This document shows, piece by piece, positions 5,036-6,116 of a DNA stretch of 6,116 nt (position 1 is the first letter of the stretch; the number at the start of each line of letters is the position of its first letter). Under the pieces are notes generated by a model. The model saw nothing but the letters and a program-made list of their open reading frames with translations, did no database searches and was not told the DNA's origin. A program made the translations under genes and the position numbers. The DNA is from Oscillospiraceae bacterium (GTDB lineage: Bacteria; Bacillota; Clostridia; Oscillospirales; Oscillospiraceae), in NCBI GenBank assembly GCA_031266955.1, contig JAISAA010000242.1:1-6116 (forward strand), in the 5' to 3' direction.

Positions 5036-5881
5036 CTATTTTACGGTCACCTCAAACGAAGACCGGTTCTCGTTGCCCGCTTTATCGTGGATAATGGCGT
5101 AGAAGGCGTATTTGCCCGGCTTGCCGTAGTCTACATTCGCGTCGAATATATAGATATCCTCTTCGGGTATTTCACCGTCGGTATCGTCGGTAACTCGTAA
5201 ATACTCGCTCCAGTCGGGTCTTTCTCCCCCTGAGATTTCAAGCGGCTTGAGAACAGTGATTTCAGGCCTTGCAAGGTCGGTCAGGCCGAAGTGGCTTTGC
5301 GCTTTTCGCAGCGCCTCCTCCGAGCAATCGGCGGCATAAAGCTGTGTGTCCGCCTTGTCCCATAAAGCCTCCGGGAACTTTTCCTTGATCGAGGGCATAT
5401 AGTAGCCGCCCTCTCCCGGATACCAATACTCGGTCAAATTATATACGCCGTCGCCGTCTCTGCTGAACGTAATTGCCACGGGCGCGCTGCTGCCGGAGTC
5501 GTCGCGCAGCGCGCCGTTTTCAAGGATGTACACAAGATGAAGCGCGTAAGCGTAAACCGTCACGCTATCACCGCTCTCGACCGCCTCCAGCGTAACGTGC
5601 GCCTCCGTTTGAAACGCGCCTGAATTACCTTCGTAACGCCTGTCGCGGTTGCTTGAAATTATCGCTTGGGACACGGCTGTATCAAGGTCTGTTGGCGCGG
5701 GCGTCTCGGCAAAGGCCTCCGGAGCTTGTTGAGCTTGCTGCTCGCGTTGATTTTCGGGTATCCCGCTCTCCGCCGGCTCGCTCTCCGCGCCCAACGCGCA
5801 GGCGGCAAGGACGGCGGCGATGATTGCCGTCGCAGATGCGGCAAGCGCGGCGCGCACGCGTTTCCTGCTTCTCTTGATCAA
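5036..5881 (-). CDS. Secreted lipoprotein: BlaR1-C-terminus-like domain plus Ig-like domain
   Basis: A 281-residue protein. Residues 1-27 are a lipoprotein signal: a basic start (KRSRKRVR), an alanine-rich hydrophobic stretch, and the lipobox LAAC with Cys28 as the lipidated residue. A Glu/Gln/Pro-rich linker follows to about residue 63. Residues 64-177 (TDLDTAVSQAIISSN, HVTLEAVE, VTVYAYAL, ITFSRDGDGVYNLTEYWYP, SIKEKFPEALWDKA) resemble, from memory, the extracellular C-terminal domain of clostridial BlaR1/M56-type membrane proteins, here without the peptidase. Residues 206-281 look like a DUF5011-type bacterial Ig-like domain (VTDDTDGEI, KPGKYAFYAIIHDKAGN, FEVTV). The protein should sit outside the membrane, but its ligand and partner are unknown. 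The start is TTG, chosen because AAAGGAG lies nine bases upstream and no in-frame ATG or GTG fits better. It is followed directly by the Nudix gene. Confidence 0.85.
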   Translation of the reverse strand: MIKRSRKRVRAALAASATAIIAAVLAACALGAESEPAESGIPENQREQQAQQAPEAFAETPAPTDLDTAVSQAIISSNRDRRYEGNSGAFQTEAHVTLEAVESGDSVTVYAYALHLVYILENGALRDDSGSSAPVAITFSRDGDGVYNLTEYWYPGEGGYYMPSIKEKFPEALWDKADTQLYAADCSEEALRKAQSHFGLTDLARPEITVLKPLEISGGERPDWSEYLRVTDDTDGEIPEEDIYIFDANVDYGKPGKYAFYAIIHDKAGNENRSSFEVTVK

Positions 5882-5890
5882 TGATGAGCT

Positions 5891-5897
5891 CTCCTTT
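5891..5897 (-). promoter_or_regulatory. Ribosome binding site deciding a TTG start
   Basis: AAAGGAG on the minus strand lies nine bases before the TTG at 5881. No in-frame ATG occurs between the promoter and this site, so TTG is the best start. Confidence 0.75.
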
Positions 5898-5926
5898 ATG
5901 TATGTCTTTTCCTCAACGCTGTGAAT

Positions 5927-5957
5927 ATTATACTACACCGGTAATACGATTTGTCAA
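5927..5957 (-). promoter_or_regulatory. Promoter of the lipoprotein-Nudix unit
   Basis: Minus-strand TTGACA (5952-5957) and TATAAT (5927-5932) are both perfect consensus boxes. The spacer is 19 bases, two longer than ideal, which may lower activity or point to an activator that distorts the DNA. Transcription would start near 5920. Confidence 0.75.
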
Positions 5958-5973
5958 GAGGGCAAAAATGATA

Positions 5974-6001
5974 GGAGCGGATAAAAGGAGCGGCGCGCCG
6001 C
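5974..6001. repeat. Direct repeat and 12-bp palindrome between divergent promoters
   Basis: GGAGCGG occurs at 5974-5980 and 5987-5993, 13 bases apart. The second copy runs into the perfect palindrome GCGGCGCGCCGC (5990-6001). They lie between the minus-strand lipoprotein promoter and the plus-strand promoter at 6038. A shared regulator site is possible. No T-tract is placed to make it a terminator. Confidence 0.35.
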
Positions 6002-6037
6002 CCGCAAAAAAATTTTGAAAAAAACACGAAAAACATA

Positions 6038-6066
6038 TTTACAAGCCGTTCCAACTATGGTAGAAT
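6038..6066 (+). promoter_or_regulatory. Plus-strand promoter at the right edge
   Basis: TTTACA (6038-6043) and TAGAAT (6061-6066) are separated by exactly 17 bases, each five of six to consensus, below an A-rich tract (6006-6033) that could act as an UP element. It drives something that begins about 45 bases before the window ends. Confidence 0.75.
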
Positions 6067-6071
6067 AAGTT

Positions 6072-6116
6072 CAAATGCGGCAACGCCCGCGACCATATCC
6101 GAAGATAGCAGCCTAT
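6072..6116 (+). ncRNA. Possible start of a structured leader RNA (L10-leader-like), cut by the window end
   Basis: Downstream of the promoter, CCGAAGATAGCAG (6099-6111) resembles the CGAAGACAGCAGG-type block that I remember from ribosomal protein L10 (rplJ) leaders of Firmicutes. A small stem GCGG (6077-6080) / CCGC (6087-6090) precedes it. The partner strand and the gene are outside the window, so this rests on one short motif. An unrelated leader, or an SRP-like RNA, is not excluded. A short frame from ATG 6075 stays open to the edge but has no Shine-Dalgarno. Confidence 0.3.

Noticed and set aside
4628..5200. Plus-strand open frame of 190 codons antisense to the Nudix and lipoprotein genes
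   Set aside because: Both minus-strand genes show clear family motifs. The antisense frame crosses their junction and has no motif.
6092..6116. Bacterial SRP RNA core (AGCAGCC motif)
   Set aside because: AGCAGCC matches, but the GGAA tetraloop context and the preceding GGTCAGG strand are missing. The L10-leader reading fits slightly better, and neither can be settled at a cut edge.

Overview
The window looks like part of a Gram-positive, obligately anaerobic Clostridia chromosome, possibly an uncultured gut lineage near the Oscillospirales. The clues are purine-rich Shine-Dalgarno sites, good sigma-A type promoters, a flavin-less molybdenum aldehyde oxidoreductase, a lipoprotein with a domain I associate with clostridial BlaR1-type proteins, and GC-rich hairpin repeats beginning GTAGGGG. 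This placement is inference from gene content, not a marker gene.

Layout: positions 1-345 hold the 3' end of a plus-strand gene of a conserved but uncharacterised family, closed by a strong terminator (354-392). Positions 393-1024 hold no credible gene. They carry a dense cluster of palindromic elements, several arranged as inward-facing pairs. Convergent to this, on the minus strand, is a 944-residue molybdenum aldehyde oxidoreductase (1025-3859), with its own promoter and a hairpin leader. Positions 3860-4206 hold that control region plus a second, different group of GC-rich hairpins. A thioredoxin gene (4207-4512) comes next, and its last codons lie inside a perfect 18-bp palindrome. A Nudix hydrolase (4600-5034) and a secreted lipoprotein (5036-5881) sit upstream and are nearly overlapping. 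The lipoprotein promoter is at 5927-5957. The right end (6038-6116) carries a strong plus-strand promoter followed by what may be the start of a structured leader RNA.

How the genes relate: the lipoprotein and Nudix gene probably form one two-gene transcript, with one base between stop and start. trxA and the oxidoreductase each have a convincing promoter, so they need not be co-transcribed. The oxidoreductase would pass electrons from an aldehyde or similar substrate through molybdopterin cytosine dinucleotide and two 2Fe-2S clusters to an external carrier. No cofactor maturation or FAD-subunit gene is present here. I see no complete new multi-gene system. The most unusual content is the paired GTAGGGG repeats, the palindrome forming the trxA 3' end, the lipoprotein domain fusion, and the candidate leader RNA at the right edge.
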